Part shown: positions 38,596 to 47,977 of the stretch, piece by piece | Layout: every line of letters starts with the position of its first letter | How positions within the stretch are numbered: position 1 is the stretch's first letter | NCBI GenBank assembly: GCA_016926235.1 | Contig: JAFGOZ010000210.1 | Span: 32,784-96,783 of the forward strand | Source of the DNA: Bacteroidales bacterium | GTDB taxonomy: Bacteria > Bacteroidota > Bacteroidia > Bacteroidales > UBA10428 | Direction of reading: 5' to 3' | DNA length: 64,000 bases | The notes under the pieces: model-generated | What the model saw: only the letters and a program-made list of their open reading frames with translations | Databases searched by the model: none | Told to the model about the DNA's origin: nothing | Translations under genes and position numbers: made by a program

Positions 38596-38740
38596 CTGTT
38601 ATGTTTTATTTTTTGTACAAAAATACAGATTTATTAATTACTACTTAATTATTTAAGTGAATTCGGTATGATTTTTTTCAAAAAACTAAAAATTCACAAT
38701 TTCACTTACAAAAAACACTTATACTAACAACTATTCCCTA

Positions 38741-39199
38741 TTAAAATCTGGCTTTTCTTATCCTGTCCAGATCACGCTTAACATCCTTTTGCTTAATATC
38801 TTCCCTTTTATCAAATTCCTTTTTACCTTTTGCCAGCGCAATTTCCAATTTTGCATAGCCACTCTCTGCTAAAAAGATCCTTAAGGCGACAATGGTATAT
38901 CCCTTTTCCTTAACTTTTCTATTAAGCTTCTTAAGTTCTTTCTTTTTTAGAAGGAGCTTCCTGTCATTCTTTGGATCATGATTATTGCAAGTTCCATATG
39001 CATATTCGGCAATGTTCATGCCTCTTACCCACAATTCCTCATTTTCAAATACGCAATATGCATCTGCTAAACTTACTTTGCCCATTCTAATAGATTTAAT
39101 TTCTGTACCGGTAAGCTTCAATCCGGCTGTATATTTCTCCTCTATCTGGTAATCAAAATAAGCCTTTTTATTTTTAATATTTATTCTATTATCACTCAT
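38741..39199 (-). CDS. smpB: SsrA-binding protein SmpB
   Basis: 152 aa RNA-binding partner of tmRNA in ribosome rescue. Signatures are [58 protein letters not shown] and a basic tail [14 protein letters not shown]...RKARF. Full length. The tmRNA gene itself is not next to it in this window. A minus-strand TATTTTTG (39215-39222) may be the -7. Confidence 0.95.
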   Translation of the reverse strand: MSDNRINIKNKKAYFDYQIEEKYTAGLKLTGTEIKSIRMGKVSLADAYCVFENEELWVRGMNIAEYAYGTCNNHDPKNDRKLLLKKKELKKLNRKVKEKGYTIVALRIFLAESGYAKLEIALAKGKKEFDKREDIKQKDVKRDLDRIRKARF

Positions 39200-39327
39200 A
39201 TCTACTCTTCGTCACAAAAATAGATATTTTTTGCACTTCTATGCAACTTGCCATAAAATGAAATCTAAAATAAACAAGAGAATGAATAAAATATGTAGTT
39301 AACTTTGTAAGAACATAATCACAGTAT

Positions 39328-40254
39328 ATGCCAATAGAAAATATCGATCTAATAACAGTACTTGGCCCTACTGCAAGCGGAAAAACTGCATTTGCCTCAC
39401 ACCTGGCTCATAATTTTGACGGCGAGATTATAAGTGCCGATTCACGACAAGTTTACAGGGGTATGACCATTGGAACCGGAAAAGATTATAAAGATTATGA
39501 AGTAGAGGGAAAAGTTATTCCCTGCCACCTCCTTGATATTGCAGATGCAGGCTATAAATACAACGTATTTGAGTTTCAAAAAGACTTCCTTTCCGTATAT
39601 CAGAATATAAAGGATAGAGGGAAACTACCTGTATTATGCGGAGGTTCGGGCATGTATATAGAAGCGATAACAAACGGCTACACACTGATTCAGGTTCCTG
39701 AAAACAGGGAATTAAGAAAAAAAATAGAAAAACTTTCCATGGAAGAACTTACTGCCATGCTTGCTTCCTATAAAAACCTACATAATACGACTGATACAGT
39801 GAACCGGAAAAGAATTACGCGAGCACTTGAAATTGAAGTTTTTTATAAAGAACATCCTGGTGAAATAATTGAATTTCCGTCAATCAAAACAATAATCATA
39901 GGAATTAAATATGATCGACCCGCTCAACGCAGAAGAATATCAGACAGGTTACAACAAAGAATTAAGGAAGGGATGATTGAAGAAGTTGAACTATTACTTA
40001 AGCATCTTTCACCCGAACAACTCACCTACTATGGCCTAGAATATAAGTTTATTACTAAGCATATCATTGGAGAATTAAGTTATGATGAAATGGTTAAAAA
40101 ACTGGAAACTGCCATTCATCAATTTGCAAAAAGACAAATGACCTGGTTTAGAAAAATGGAAAGAAACGGCACAATAATCCATTGGATAGACGGTCATATG
40201 AGAATGGAAGAAAAGATGGAAAGGGCGTTATCAATTATTACTAAAAATTTTTAG
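39328..40254 (+). CDS. miaA: tRNA dimethylallyltransferase
   Basis: 308 aa enzyme adding an isopentenyl group to A37 of tRNAs reading UNN codons. P-loop GPTASGKTAFA near the N-terminus, then ISADSRQVYRGMTIGTGK (family-diagnostic), CHLLDIADAGYKYNVFEF, PVLCGGSGMYIEAI, and the C-terminal FAKRQMTWFRK. -7-like TAACTTTG at 39300-39307, 20 bases ahead of the ATG. It converges on the membrane protein gene with one base between the stops. Confidence 0.95.
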   Translation: MPIENIDLITVLGPTASGKTAFASHLAHNFDGEIISADSRQVYRGMTIGTGKDYKDYEVEGKVIPCHLLDIADAGYKYNVFEFQKDFLSVYQNIKDRGKLPVLCGGSGMYIEAITNGYTLIQVPENRELRKKIEKLSMEELTAMLASYKNLHNTTDTVNRKRITRALEIEVFYKEHPGEIIEFPSIKTIIIGIKYDRPAQRRRISDRLQQRIKEGMIEEVELLLKHLSPEQLTYYGLEYKFITKHIIGELSYDEMVKKLETAIHQFAKRQMTWFRKMERNGTIIHWIDGHMRMEEKMERALSIITKNF

Positions 40255-40255
40255 A

Positions 40256-40672
40256 TTAAAACTCCCAGATTGTAACCTTCATCATAAATATGATATAGAA
40301 AACACAGCTGAAATTAATGATCGTATTAACCCAGTTAAAATTCACCCTGTTTTTCCGAAAACTCCTTCGAATCATTATTGCAACATTTGGATAAATAAAC
40401 ACAAAGATCCCTCCAAGTAATTGCACTTTTTCGAATAGTCCTCTAACAATTTCCTCATCCTGTATCCTTTCTTTTGAATGAAAAAGCAACATGTATGCAT
40501 AAATTAAAAGAAAGAATAAATACATAAGAAAACTCGTTTTCAAACTAATAGTAGAAACCTTTCTTTTCTGATGTATACGAAAGGGCCTTAAAAGAATAGA
40601 TGAGACAATATAAACTAATGCAAACGCAATAGCTATAATAACTTCAGAAAATGATTGAAAAATATCTTTCAT
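40256..40672 (-). CDS. Hypothetical four-span membrane protein
   Basis: 138 aa, no family recognised. Four hydrophobic segments at about 9-28, 45-65, 82-102 and 115-136, separated by short basic loops (RPFRIHQKRK, RRSFRKNR), so a small polytopic inner-membrane protein. It lies 17 bases after recA on the same strand, so it is probably cotranscribed with it, though no functional link is known. Confidence 0.7.
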   Translation of the reverse strand: MKDIFQSFSEVIIAIAFALVYIVSSILLRPFRIHQKRKVSTISLKTSFLMYLFFLLIYAYMLLFHSKERIQDEEIVRGLFEKVQLLGGIFVFIYPNVAIMIRRSFRKNRVNFNWVNTIINFSCVFYIIFMMKVTIWEF

Positions 40673-40689
40673 TTCTTTTGAAGGTAAGG

Positions 40690-41709
40690 TTATTTTGATT
40701 TTAGTTTTTCAAAAATTTTAGCCTTCACCTCCTCAAATAATTCCGGATTATCCTCAATTAGAGATTTTACAGCATCTCTTCCTTGTCCTAATTTAGTTTC
40801 ACCATAACTAAACCAGGATCCACTCTTTTTAATAATTTCCAATTCAACTCCCAGATCTATAACTTCTCCAGATGCAGAAATGCCTTCCCCGTAAAGAATG
40901 TCAAATTCAGCCCTTCGAAAAGGTGGAGCTACTTTGTTTTTTACAATTTTCACTTTTGTTCTGTTCCCGGTTACTTCTTCACCGTCTTTTATTTGATTAG
41001 TCCTTCTTATATCAATACGAACAGAAGCGTAAAATTTAAGTGCATTTCCACCTGTAGTAGTTTCAGGATTACCAAACATTACCCCGATTTTTTCTCTTAA
41101 TTGATTGATAAAAACACAGCATGTATTGGTTTTATTAATATTGGCTGTGAGCTTTCGTAAAGCCTGCGACATGAGTCTGGCCTGAAGTCCCATTTTTGAG
41201 TCTCCCATTTCACCTTCAATTTCTGATTTTGGCGTAAGTGCGGCAACAGAGTCGATCACAATTATATCAATAGCCCCGGAACGTATAAGATGGTCTGTTA
41301 TTTCAAGTGCTTGTTCACCGTTATCAGGTTGCGAAATCAAAAGGTTTTCAATATCCACACCTAGTTTTTCTGCATAAAATCTGTCAAATGCATGTTCCGC
41401 GTCAATAAAAGCAGCTATACCACCTTGTTTCTGAGCTTCAGCTATAGCATGTATTGCAAGGGTTGTTTTACCAGATGATTCGGGTCCAAAAATCTCAATA
41501 ACCCGGCCGCGTGGATATCCACCAACTCCTAAAGCCACATCCAGTGCGATAGAACCGGACGGTATTACCGAAACATCAACAATGGCGGTATCCCCCATCT
41601 TCATTATCGTACCTTTGCCATATCCTTTTTCAATTTTATCAATAGTCAATTGGAGTGCTTTTAGTTTCTCCGGATTTACTTCTTTGGCCTGATTTTTATC
41701 TTTTGACAT
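40690..41709 (-). CDS. recA: Recombinase RecA
   Basis: 339 aa DNA-strand exchange ATPase. Walker [10 protein letters not shown] (75-83), Walker [11 protein letters not shown], the loop region [20 protein letters not shown], and [22 protein letters not shown] are all canonical, with no intein. The C-terminal acidic tail is short. I saw no obvious LexA-type box upstream. The small membrane protein gene follows 17 bases downstream. Confidence 0.97.
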   Translation of the reverse strand: MSKDKNQAKEVNPEKLKALQLTIDKIEKGYGKGTIMKMGDTAIVDVSVIPSGSIALDVALGVGGYPRGRVIEIFGPESSGKTTLAIHAIAEAQKQGGIAAFIDAEHAFDRFYAEKLGVDIENLLISQPDNGEQALEITDHLIRSGAIDIIVIDSVAALTPKSEIEGEMGDSKMGLQARLMSQALRKLTANINKTNTCCVFINQLREKIGVMFGNPETTTGGNALKFYASVRIDIRRTNQIKDGEEVTGNRTKVKIVKNKVAPPFRRAEFDILYGEGISASGEVIDLGVELEIIKKSGSWFSYGETKLGQGRDAVKSLIEDNPELFEEVKAKIFEKLKSK

Positions 41710-41761
41710 GCTATTTAATTAAAATGGTTAAACTTTTTATTTATGTTGATATATAAAATAA

Positions 41762-42214
41762 CTATTCCAGAATTTGTTTTGTATGATTCTTCGTATCCAC
41801 TTTTTTAAATATCTTTTGAATCACTCCCACTTCATCAATTAGAAAAGTAGTCCTGAGAATCCCTTCATATCTCTTACCATACATATTCTTTTCTCCCCAG
41901 GCCCCATAATCTTTAATAATACTCAACCCGGTGTCTGATATTAACCTGAAAGGCAGATTATGCTTATTAGCAAATTTTTTATGCGAACTCTCATTATCCG
42001 CACTTACACCAATAACATCATATCCTAACTTCAATAACTGGTTATAATTGTCCCTCAAATCACAGGCTTCAGCTGTACATCCCGGTGTGTCGTCTTTTGG
42101 ATAAAAATAGAGAACAACCTTTTTCCCAAGGTAAGATGCGAGGGTTACTTCTTTTCCATCCTGGTCAAGAGCCTTAAAACCGGGAGCTTTATCTCCTTCC
42201 TTAAGTTGTGCCAT
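41762..42214 (-). CDS. bcp: Thioredoxin-dependent thiol peroxidase (Bcp/PrxQ)
   Basis: 150 aa peroxiredoxin reducing hydroperoxides. Peroxidatic Cys46 in YPKDDTPGCTAEACDLRD and resolving Cys51 five residues on, as in the atypical two-Cys PrxQ class. Other landmarks are KVVLYFYPK and GILRTTFLIDEVG. Cytosolic, normal length. It is upstream of recA on the same strand (52-base gap). Confidence 0.94.
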   Translation of the reverse strand: MAQLKEGDKAPGFKALDQDGKEVTLASYLGKKVVLYFYPKDDTPGCTAEACDLRDNYNQLLKLGYDVIGVSADNESSHKKFANKHNLPFRLISDTGLSIIKDYGAWGEKNMYGKRYEGILRTTFLIDEVGVIQKIFKKVDTKNHTKQILE

Positions 42215-42310
42215 AATTGTTAATATTTAGTATTTGTGTACAGGGTAAAAGTACGAAGTTTGACTTAAATAATTCGTATTTTTAAACCCAAAATCATTAA
42301 CAATATTGAC

Positions 42311-44143
42311 ATGGTACCCGGAGTAAGATTGACCGTAATTCTTTTGTTATTTTCTTATTTATTTTATTGTCCTGTTTTCAGTCAAACCCAACTTATGGAT
42401 CCTGATGCAGCTCAGGAAAGCTTTCAGAAAAGAGATTATTTATCGGCTTACTTAACTTATTCGTATTTGTTAGATGACTATCCAAAAGATGCAAAATATA
42501 ATTACTACACCGGGATTTGTCTTTATTATTTAAATCATTCTTATGAAAAAGCCGTTGAATACCTTTCTTTTGCTGCCAGATATGATGTTCCGGCAGATGT
42601 TTATTTATACCTTGGCAAACTGCATCATAATGGATACAGGTTTGATGAAGCCATAAAATACTTTGAGAAATTTAATGCCCTGGCAGGTAAAAAAGCCGTT
42701 AAAAGTGCAGAAACATCGCACCTTATAGATATGGCCAGAAATGGAAAAAGCACCATAAAAAACCGGACTCATTTAGTGGCAACATTAAAAGACACAATAT
42801 TATTGCAGGATATTGCATATGCCTCAAAAGCTACCTCAAAAATTACCACCTTTGACACAAAAGGTTCCGGTAAAGATCTACGTATTTTATCAGGATCATT
42901 ACCAGCATTTGATAACCTGAATACAAAATTTGATGAAGATTTTGCCTGGTATGATGAATCAACCCGCACATTGTATTTTTCATCTAAAGGACACAATAGC
43001 ATAGGAGGGTATGATGCATTTTTTGTTACTTTGAAAGACAACAACACCTGGTCAGATGTCGTAAATATGGGGTTCCCCATTAACAGTCCATTTGATGACA
43101 TTATCTATAAAAAAGACGAAAAATTAATGCTGGCAACAAACCGAAAACTTCCTTTAAACAGCAATTTTCAGGAATATGAAATTTCACGATTCAGTCTGGC
43201 AAAAACATCTGTGTCAGATGACAGCATTCAATTTTATGCAGATCTTAAATATCCCGTCACAAATTCTAATCAAGCAAAAAATGGAAGTAAAATTGGCTCT
43301 CCTGAAAAAAAACTGAGCTTCGAAAATAAAGAAATGGAGGAGACATATGACGATTATATAAAACAAGCCCTGAAACTTCAATTCAAAGCTGACTCTCTTA
43401 TGCGGGAGGCACATAAAAGAAGAACCCAACTTAAAACTACAACGTTACAAACAGAACGCACACAACTATTCCGTGAAATTCGCTTACTGGAAGCTGAATC
43501 GGCACAACTTCAAAGCCAGGCTGATGCATTATATGTAAAGGCTGGAAACATGGAAAACGATTCTTCTCCCTCCAGCAGTGTAATCCCTTCTACTACAATT
43601 GAAAACAAATACATAGAACTTGATACGATTATCAATGATATTAAGATTTATCATTATAAAACTGAAAAAATTGAGAATCTTCCACCAAAAGTGGAAGAAG
43701 CAGAAAATGTCCAGGAAAAACCAGAACCAAAAAATATTAAAGAACCTGAAATTACTGAGACCAATACTACAAATAATCAAATACCTGACAATAAGGTTGT
43801 AACTAACTTTAAAATATTGCCTTCTTCTTCATATTCCTCATCAAATCCAATTCCTATTAATGAAACCCTACCGAATGGATTGGTTTACAAAATTCAATTA
43901 GGAGTATTCAGCAAACCATTAGATAATAACTATTTTGGAGGCATATTCCCAGTATGTGGTGAAGAGTTAAAAGATCGCGGGTTATTAAAATATTATGCCG
44001 GAATATTCAGTAATTACAATGCGGCTGGCGATGCGCTTTCTCAGATAAAAGCACTTGGATTTGCCGATGCATTCATCGTTTCTTTCTATGATGGGAATAA
44101 GGTTTCCATGGAACGAGCAATTGAACTAGAGGCTCAGGAATAA
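42311..44143 (+). CDS. Exported TPR/PD40 protein with SPOR-like C-terminus
   Basis: 610 aa. A signal peptide ends near VFSQ (about residue 25). Residues 30-145 are TPR-like (KDAKYNYYTGICLYYLN, YLYLGKLHHNGYRFDEA). About 205-290 resemble a PD40 beta-propeller piece (TRTLYFSSKGHNSIGGYDAFF). A Lys/Glu coiled coil is at about 345-415, then a low-complexity acidic linker. The last 80 residues (YKIQLGVFSKPLD, KYYAGIFSNYNAA) look like an SPOR-type peptidoglycan-binding repeat. This architecture is typical of Bacteroidota envelope proteins, some linked to gliding or type IX secretion; its exact role is unknown. Divergent from bcp. Confidence 0.75.
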   Translation: MVPGVRLTVILLLFSYLFYCPVFSQTQLMDPDAAQESFQKRDYLSAYLTYSYLLDDYPKDAKYNYYTGICLYYLNHSYEKAVEYLSFAARYDVPADVYLYLGKLHHNGYRFDEAIKYFEKFNALAGKKAVKSAETSHLIDMARNGKSTIKNRTHLVATLKDTILLQDIAYASKATSKITTFDTKGSGKDLRILSGSLPAFDNLNTKFDEDFAWYDESTRTLYFSSKGHNSIGGYDAFFVTLKDNNTWSDVVNMGFPINSPFDDIIYKKDEKLMLATNRKLPLNSNFQEYEISRFSLAKTSVSDDSIQFYADLKYPVTNSNQAKNGSKIGSPEKKLSFENKEMEETYDDYIKQALKLQFKADSLMREAHKRRTQLKTTTLQTERTQLFREIRLLEAESAQLQSQADALYVKAGNMENDSSPSSSVIPSTTIENKYIELDTIINDIKIYHYKTEKIENLPPKVEEAENVQEKPEPKNIKEPEITETNTTNNQIPDNKVVTNFKILPSSSYSSSNPIPINETLPNGLVYKIQLGVFSKPLDNNYFGGIFPVCGEELKDRGLLKYYAGIFSNYNAAGDALSQIKALGFADAFIVSFYDGNKVSMERAIELEAQE

Positions 44144-44176
44144 AGAAAAAACTCATCAAAAAGAATCCAAAAATTC

Positions 44177-44207
44177 TTTTAATTATATTGCATTTTTTAT
44201 ACATTTG
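44177..44207 (+). promoter_or_regulatory. Promoter of clpS
   Basis: TTTT (44177-44180), 19-base spacer, TACATTTG (44200-44207). The -7 matches TAnnTTTG, the -33 is one base off. The clpS ATG lies 30 bases downstream. Confidence 0.55.
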
Positions 44208-44236
44208 AAATACAATGTTGAAAATAACACGTGAAT

Positions 44237-44524
44237 ATGAGCAGGAAAAAACAATATTATGAAGAACCATTTATAGAAGAGATATTAGGAAGTGATATTG
44301 GTTTAGATCGATCCCTTGTATTACACAATGATGATGTTCATACATTTGATTATGTAATAGACTCCTTGATAGCGGTTTGCGAACATGACTCCCTCCAGGC
44401 TGAGCAATGCACTTATCTTGTTCATTATAAAGGAAAATGCGATGTAAAATCCGGTAGTTTTTCAGCCCTTAAACCGATGAAAGAGGGATTAGTTGAAAGA
44501 GGTTTGAAAGCAACTATTAATTAG
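44237..44524 (+). CDS. clpS: Clp protease adaptor ClpS
   Basis: 95 aa from ATG 44237; an in-frame GTG six bases earlier is less likely. ClpS delivers N-degron substrates to ClpA-type unfoldases. LVLHNDDVHTFDYVIDSL is the family signature (N-degron pocket Asn-Asp-Asp), followed by AEQCTYLVHYKGKCDVKSG. It is followed by a strong bidirectional terminator. Confidence 0.92.
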   Translation: MSRKKQYYEEPFIEEILGSDIGLDRSLVLHNDDVHTFDYVIDSLIAVCEHDSLQAEQCTYLVHYKGKCDVKSGSFSALKPMKEGLVERGLKATIN

Positions 44525-44569
44525 CATCTTGTAACCAACCCTAAAACAAAAAAATAACCCTATTTAACA

Positions 44570-44602
44570 AAAAAGGGGATGAGTCGGCACCATCCCCTTT
44601 TT
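44570..44602. terminator. Bidirectional terminator between clpS and DUF4294 gene
   Basis: Perfect 12-bp arms AAAAAGGGGATG (44570-44581) and CATCCCCTTTTT (44591-44602) around a nine-base loop, with A and T runs giving a U tract on both strands. It serves two convergent genes. Confidence 0.92.
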
Positions 44603-44624
44603 CATTTATATCAATAAATTAGTT

Positions 44625-45224
44625 TTACAACTGACCGTTTTCAATCATTATTACAATTTCATCAATAAGTTTATCTTCACCTGTCGCATCAAATTCTGAT
44701 TTTAGGTTGGATCCAAATATGCGTGCCAGGGTTTGCCAAACTACTGCAGAAAAAGTACCCCTTAGTTCTTTTACTAAATCATAGGATGTATCACCTGTTT
44801 CTCTGTCAATAAGCTTAATAAGAATTCTTCCTTGTGTAATGGTTAAGCCTTTCAATTCCTCTTCAAATTCAGCTTTAATGTCTTCCTCAACTTGTTTCAT
44901 GTATTCCTTCCTTCCTTTTTCAGTAGGAATCTTTTTTACATTCTCATTAATTTCCTGCAACATTTTATTGGCTAGCACAGCATAAGGATACGCCCTTTTA
45001 ACGTTATGTATAAGTCTTCTGTACCTGCGTTCCTCCCATCTATTCTTAAATTTATGCCGTGGGAAAATATAAACTTCTTCAATAGTTGCCACAAAAAATG
45101 TATCTCCATCCACTATACTCATGCGGGCTACATTTAACGTATCAATACCGAAACGGCTTTGGCTATTAACTTGATTAAATATAAAATAGAGAAGAGTAAA
45201 TAATATAACCTTGCGTACCATCAT
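44625..45224 (-). CDS. DUF4294 family exported protein
   Basis: 199 aa with a cleavable signal (VILFTLLYFIFNQVNSQ). Family landmarks: VDGDTFFVATIEEVYIFPRHKF, YRRLIHNVKRAYPYAVLANKML, ITQGRILIKLIDRETGDTSYDLVKELRG and FSAVVWQTLARIFGSNLK. This is the Bacteroidota-restricted DUF4294 family, of unknown function. There are two adjacent ATGs (45224, 45221). A -7-like TATATTTG (45267-45274) is upstream without a clear -33. Confidence 0.85.
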   Translation of the reverse strand: MMVRKVILFTLLYFIFNQVNSQSRFGIDTLNVARMSIVDGDTFFVATIEEVYIFPRHKFKNRWEERRYRRLIHNVKRAYPYAVLANKMLQEINENVKKIPTEKGRKEYMKQVEEDIKAEFEEELKGLTITQGRILIKLIDRETGDTSYDLVKELRGTFSAVVWQTLARIFGSNLKSEFDATGEDKLIDEIVIMIENGQL

Positions 45225-45412
45225 AAATTACAATCTGATTTTCTTATTAGCTTGTTAACCAAATAACAAATATATCAATTAAAGTTAAGATGAATTCTTT
45301 AAATTTAAATGTTTTTATGGATATATTTTTTGTTTTTTAAAATCCATTTTAAATAAACGTAAACAATAGATAAAATAATATGTTTATATAAAAAATAGAA
45401 TCAAGGTATAGG

Positions 45413-45862
45413 ATGGAACAAAATGACCGGGAATACAAAAACAAGGACATAACTGTAAGTTGGAAGCCAAAATTATGCATTCATGCAACTACCTGTTACA
45501 AAGAACTTATCGAAGTATTTAATCCAGGAAGAAGACCATGGGTAAATATGGATGGGGCAACCACAGAAAAAATAATTGAAGTAGTAAATAAATGTCCAAC
45601 TAAAGCGCTTTCTTGGGAATGGAACAATAAGGAGAAATACAAACAGAACACTGAAACCCCTCTTGAAGTTAAAAGCACTGTAAAAACAACCATTCAAATT
45701 ATGAAAGATGGACCTATTGTGGTGCAAGGTGATTTCAAGATTATAAAGCAAGATGGAACTGAATTTAAAAAAGTATCGATGACTTCATTTTGTCGTTGCG
45801 GCCATTCCAACAATATGCCATTTTGTGATGGGACCCATCGAAAAAAAGGATTTCAAGATTAA
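45413..45862 (+). CDS. YjdI-like ferredoxin domain fused to CDGSH iron-sulfur domain
   Basis: 149 aa. The N-terminal half (about 10-65) is the Fer4_19/YjdI-type domain: VSWKPKLCIHATTCYKEL, GRRPWVNMDG and VNKCPTKALSW. The C-terminal half is a CDGSH domain, with pattern CRCGHSNNMPFCDGTH, binding a 2Fe-2S cluster through three Cys and one His. Between them IMKDGPIVVQGDFKI is the usual CDGSH lead-in. A second CDGSH gene begins 10 bases after its stop. Probably a redox or Fe-S transfer pair. Confidence 0.87.
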   Translation: MEQNDREYKNKDITVSWKPKLCIHATTCYKELIEVFNPGRRPWVNMDGATTEKIIEVVNKCPTKALSWEWNNKEKYKQNTETPLEVKSTVKTTIQIMKDGPIVVQGDFKIIKQDGTEFKKVSMTSFCRCGHSNNMPFCDGTHRKKGFQD

Positions 45863-45872
45863 AATAGCAAAT

Positions 45873-46040
45873 ATGACGGAGATTAGACGTAAAGATACAG
45901 GGCCGATACGTGTAAAAGGAAATTTTAAATTAATCGGTATAGATGGAAAAATCATAGAAACAGCGGATGAAATTTCTTTATGTGGTTGTGGCAAATCAGA
46001 AAACAAACCATTCTGTGATGGAACTCATAAAAAAGCATAA
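45873..46040 (+). CDS. Small CDGSH iron-sulfur protein
   Basis: 55 aa from ATG 45873; a longer frame from 45825 overlaps the preceding gene and is not needed. A single CDGSH domain: GPIRVKGNFKLIG, then CGCGKSENKPFCDGTH with the three Cys and one His ligands. It lies 10 bases after the fused YjdI-CDGSH gene, whose own CDGSH half it resembles, so it probably arose by partial duplication. It converges on sucC with a 14-base gap. Confidence 0.85.
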   Translation: MTEIRRKDTGPIRVKGNFKLIGIDGKIIETADEISLCGCGKSENKPFCDGTHKKA

Positions 46041-46054
46041 AAGAATTATCAAAA

Positions 46055-47245
46055 TCAACACACAAGCTCTTTCACCAGGCTTGCTGCTTCCTGTAGGGTA
46101 ATGGCTGAATATACCTTTAACCCTGAATCATCAATTATTTTTTTTGCCTGTACACTATTAGTACCCTGAAGCCTAACGATAACAGGTATGTTAATATCCC
46201 CAATTTTATTATAAGCTTCTACTACTCCGTTGGCAACTCTGTCACATCTTACAATACCTCCAAAAATATTAATCAGTATTGCTTTCACAGCAGGATCTCT
46301 TAAGATAATACGAAATCCTGCCTCAACTGTTTCAGCACTGGCTGTACCTCCAACATCAAGAAAATTTGCTGGTTCACCTCCGGAAAGTTTAATTATATCC
46401 ATTGTAGCCATAGCCAAACCTGCTCCATTTACCATACATCCCACATTCCCATCTAGTTTAATAAAATTCAGGCCATACTTTCCAGCTTCAATTTCATTCG
46501 GATCTTCTTCAGTTACATCCCGCAGTTCCAGATAATCTTTATGTTTAATCAATCCATTATCATCCAGTATCATTTTTGCATCAGCAGCAAGAATAAGGTC
46601 GTCAGAAGTTTTAAAAACAGGATTTATCTCAAGCAATGAAGCATCACTTTTTACATAAGCATTATAAAGGGAAGTTACAAATGACACCATTTGTTTAAAA
46701 GCTTTACCTGACAATCCAAGATTAAATGCAACCTTACGTACCTGAAAAGGCTGAAGGCCAATTACAGGATCAATCTCTTCCGTGAAAATAAGATGAGGAG
46801 TCTTTTCTGCTACAGCCTCAATATCCATTCCACCCTCCGTTGAATACATAATTATATTGCGGCTTGCAGACCTATTAAGTAATATACTCAAATAAAATTC
46901 CTGAATTTTGCTTTCTCCTGGATAATATATACTTTGCTCTACAAGTACTTTGTTTACAATTTTACCTTCAGGTCCGGTTTGATGAGTGACAAGATTCATA
47001 CCTAGTATAGCATCTGTATATTGTTCAACTTCATTTACAGACCTGGCTATTTTCACTCCTCCTCCTTTACCTCTTCCTCCGGCATGTATTTGTGCTTTTA
47101 CAGCCCAGGTTTCTGTACCGGTTGCATTCTTTACCTCCAAAGCCGCATCTTTGGCTTTCTCCTTTGATTCGACTAGCACTCCCATTGGCACCTGAACTCC
47201 AAATCCTTTTAACAATGTTTTAGCCTGATATTCATGAAGTTTCAT
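46055..47245 (-). CDS. sucC: Succinyl-CoA synthetase (ADP-forming) beta subunit
   Basis: 396 aa ATP-grasp subunit of the enzyme interconverting succinyl-CoA and succinate. [17 protein letters not shown], the ATP-grasp core [17 protein letters not shown], the nucleotide-binding LLEINPVF and the C-terminal ligase part [17 protein letters not shown] are canonical. Full length. The alpha subunit gene sucD, often adjacent, is not next to it here. Confidence 0.95.
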   Translation of the reverse strand: MKLHEYQAKTLLKGFGVQVPMGVLVESKEKAKDAALEVKNATGTETWAVKAQIHAGGRGKGGGVKIARSVNEVEQYTDAILGMNLVTHQTGPEGKIVNKVLVEQSIYYPGESKIQEFYLSILLNRSASRNIIMYSTEGGMDIEAVAEKTPHLIFTEEIDPVIGLQPFQVRKVAFNLGLSGKAFKQMVSFVTSLYNAYVKSDASLLEINPVFKTSDDLILAADAKMILDDNGLIKHKDYLELRDVTEEDPNEIEAGKYGLNFIKLDGNVGCMVNGAGLAMATMDIIKLSGGEPANFLDVGGTASAETVEAGFRIILRDPAVKAILINIFGGIVRCDRVANGVVEAYNKIGDINIPVIVRLQGTNSVQAKKIIDDSGLKVYSAITLQEAASLVKELVC

Positions 47246-47412
47246 TCTTTATGTTTTTTGTGTCAATACTGCAAATCATAATATATACATAGTATACTTA
47301 AGAATTTAAAATTATTCATTTTTTTTCAACTATACTATGCAAATTGGTAATTTTGACATCTAATACTATATTTAAATTGCATTGTTATTATCAGATAATT
47401 AAAGAAATTCAT

Positions 47413-47934
47413 ATGCGTAAACTAAAAAATGAAGAGCTAAACAGAAAGAGCATACAGGAATTTAAAGCTTCTGTAAAGCAACCAATCATAATTGTACTGG
47501 ATAATATTAGAAGCCTGCATAATGTCGGATCAGTATTTAGAACTGCTGATGCATTCCTGATAGAATCGGTTTACCTCTGCGGGATAACTGGAACACCTCC
47601 CCATCGTGAAATTCAAAAGAGTGCCTTAGGAGCTACAGAATCTGTCGACTGGAAATACTTTGAAAATACTATTGATGCCATTGAAAAGCTAAAAAAGGAT
47701 AATGTAAAAGTTGTTGCGGTAGAACAAACATCAACTAGTATTTCTTTAATAGACTTTACACTTGATTTGAATGAAAGAACGGCATTGATTTTTGGACATG
47801 AAATTAAAGGAGTGGATCAGGATGTAATTAATCAATGTGATTATTGTATTGAAATTCCCCAACTCGGAACAAAACATTCATTTAATATATCGGTGAGTGT
47901 TGGAATTGTACTTTGGGATCTATTAAATAAATAA
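47413..47934 (+). CDS. TrmH/SpoU-family RNA 2'-O-methyltransferase
   Basis: 173 aa from ATG 47413. The upstream frame start at 47344 is rejected because a -7-like TAATTTTG (47348-47355) lies there. SPOUT-fold motifs: NIRSLHNVGSVFRTADAF (motif 1), ALIFGHEIKGVDQDV (motif 2) and EIPQLGTKHSFNISVSVGIVLW (motif 3, the knot). Single-domain members methylate tRNA or rRNA ribose; the target cannot be told from sequence. It ends in a bidirectional terminator. Confidence 0.9.
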   Translation: MRKLKNEELNRKSIQEFKASVKQPIIIVLDNIRSLHNVGSVFRTADAFLIESVYLCGITGTPPHREIQKSALGATESVDWKYFENTIDAIEKLKKDNVKVVAVEQTSTSISLIDFTLDLNERTALIFGHEIKGVDQDVINQCDYCIEIPQLGTKHSFNISVSVGIVLWDLLNK

Positions 47935-47962
47935 AAAAAGCGACCAGTTGGTCGCTTTTTTT
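47933..47962. terminator. Bidirectional terminator, trmH-like gene / OmpA-TPR lipoprotein
   Basis: AAAAAAAGCGACCA (47933-47946) and TGGTCGCTTTTTTT (47949-47962), a fully complementary pair with A/T runs on both ends. It lies between two convergent genes. Confidence 0.92.
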
Positions 47963-47977
47963 ATTTATTGATCTTAA

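Noticed and set aside
38643..38658. ACTTAA/TTAAGT inverted repeat upstream of the aminotransferase gene
   Set aside because: Six AT-rich base pairs, expected by chance in this sequence.
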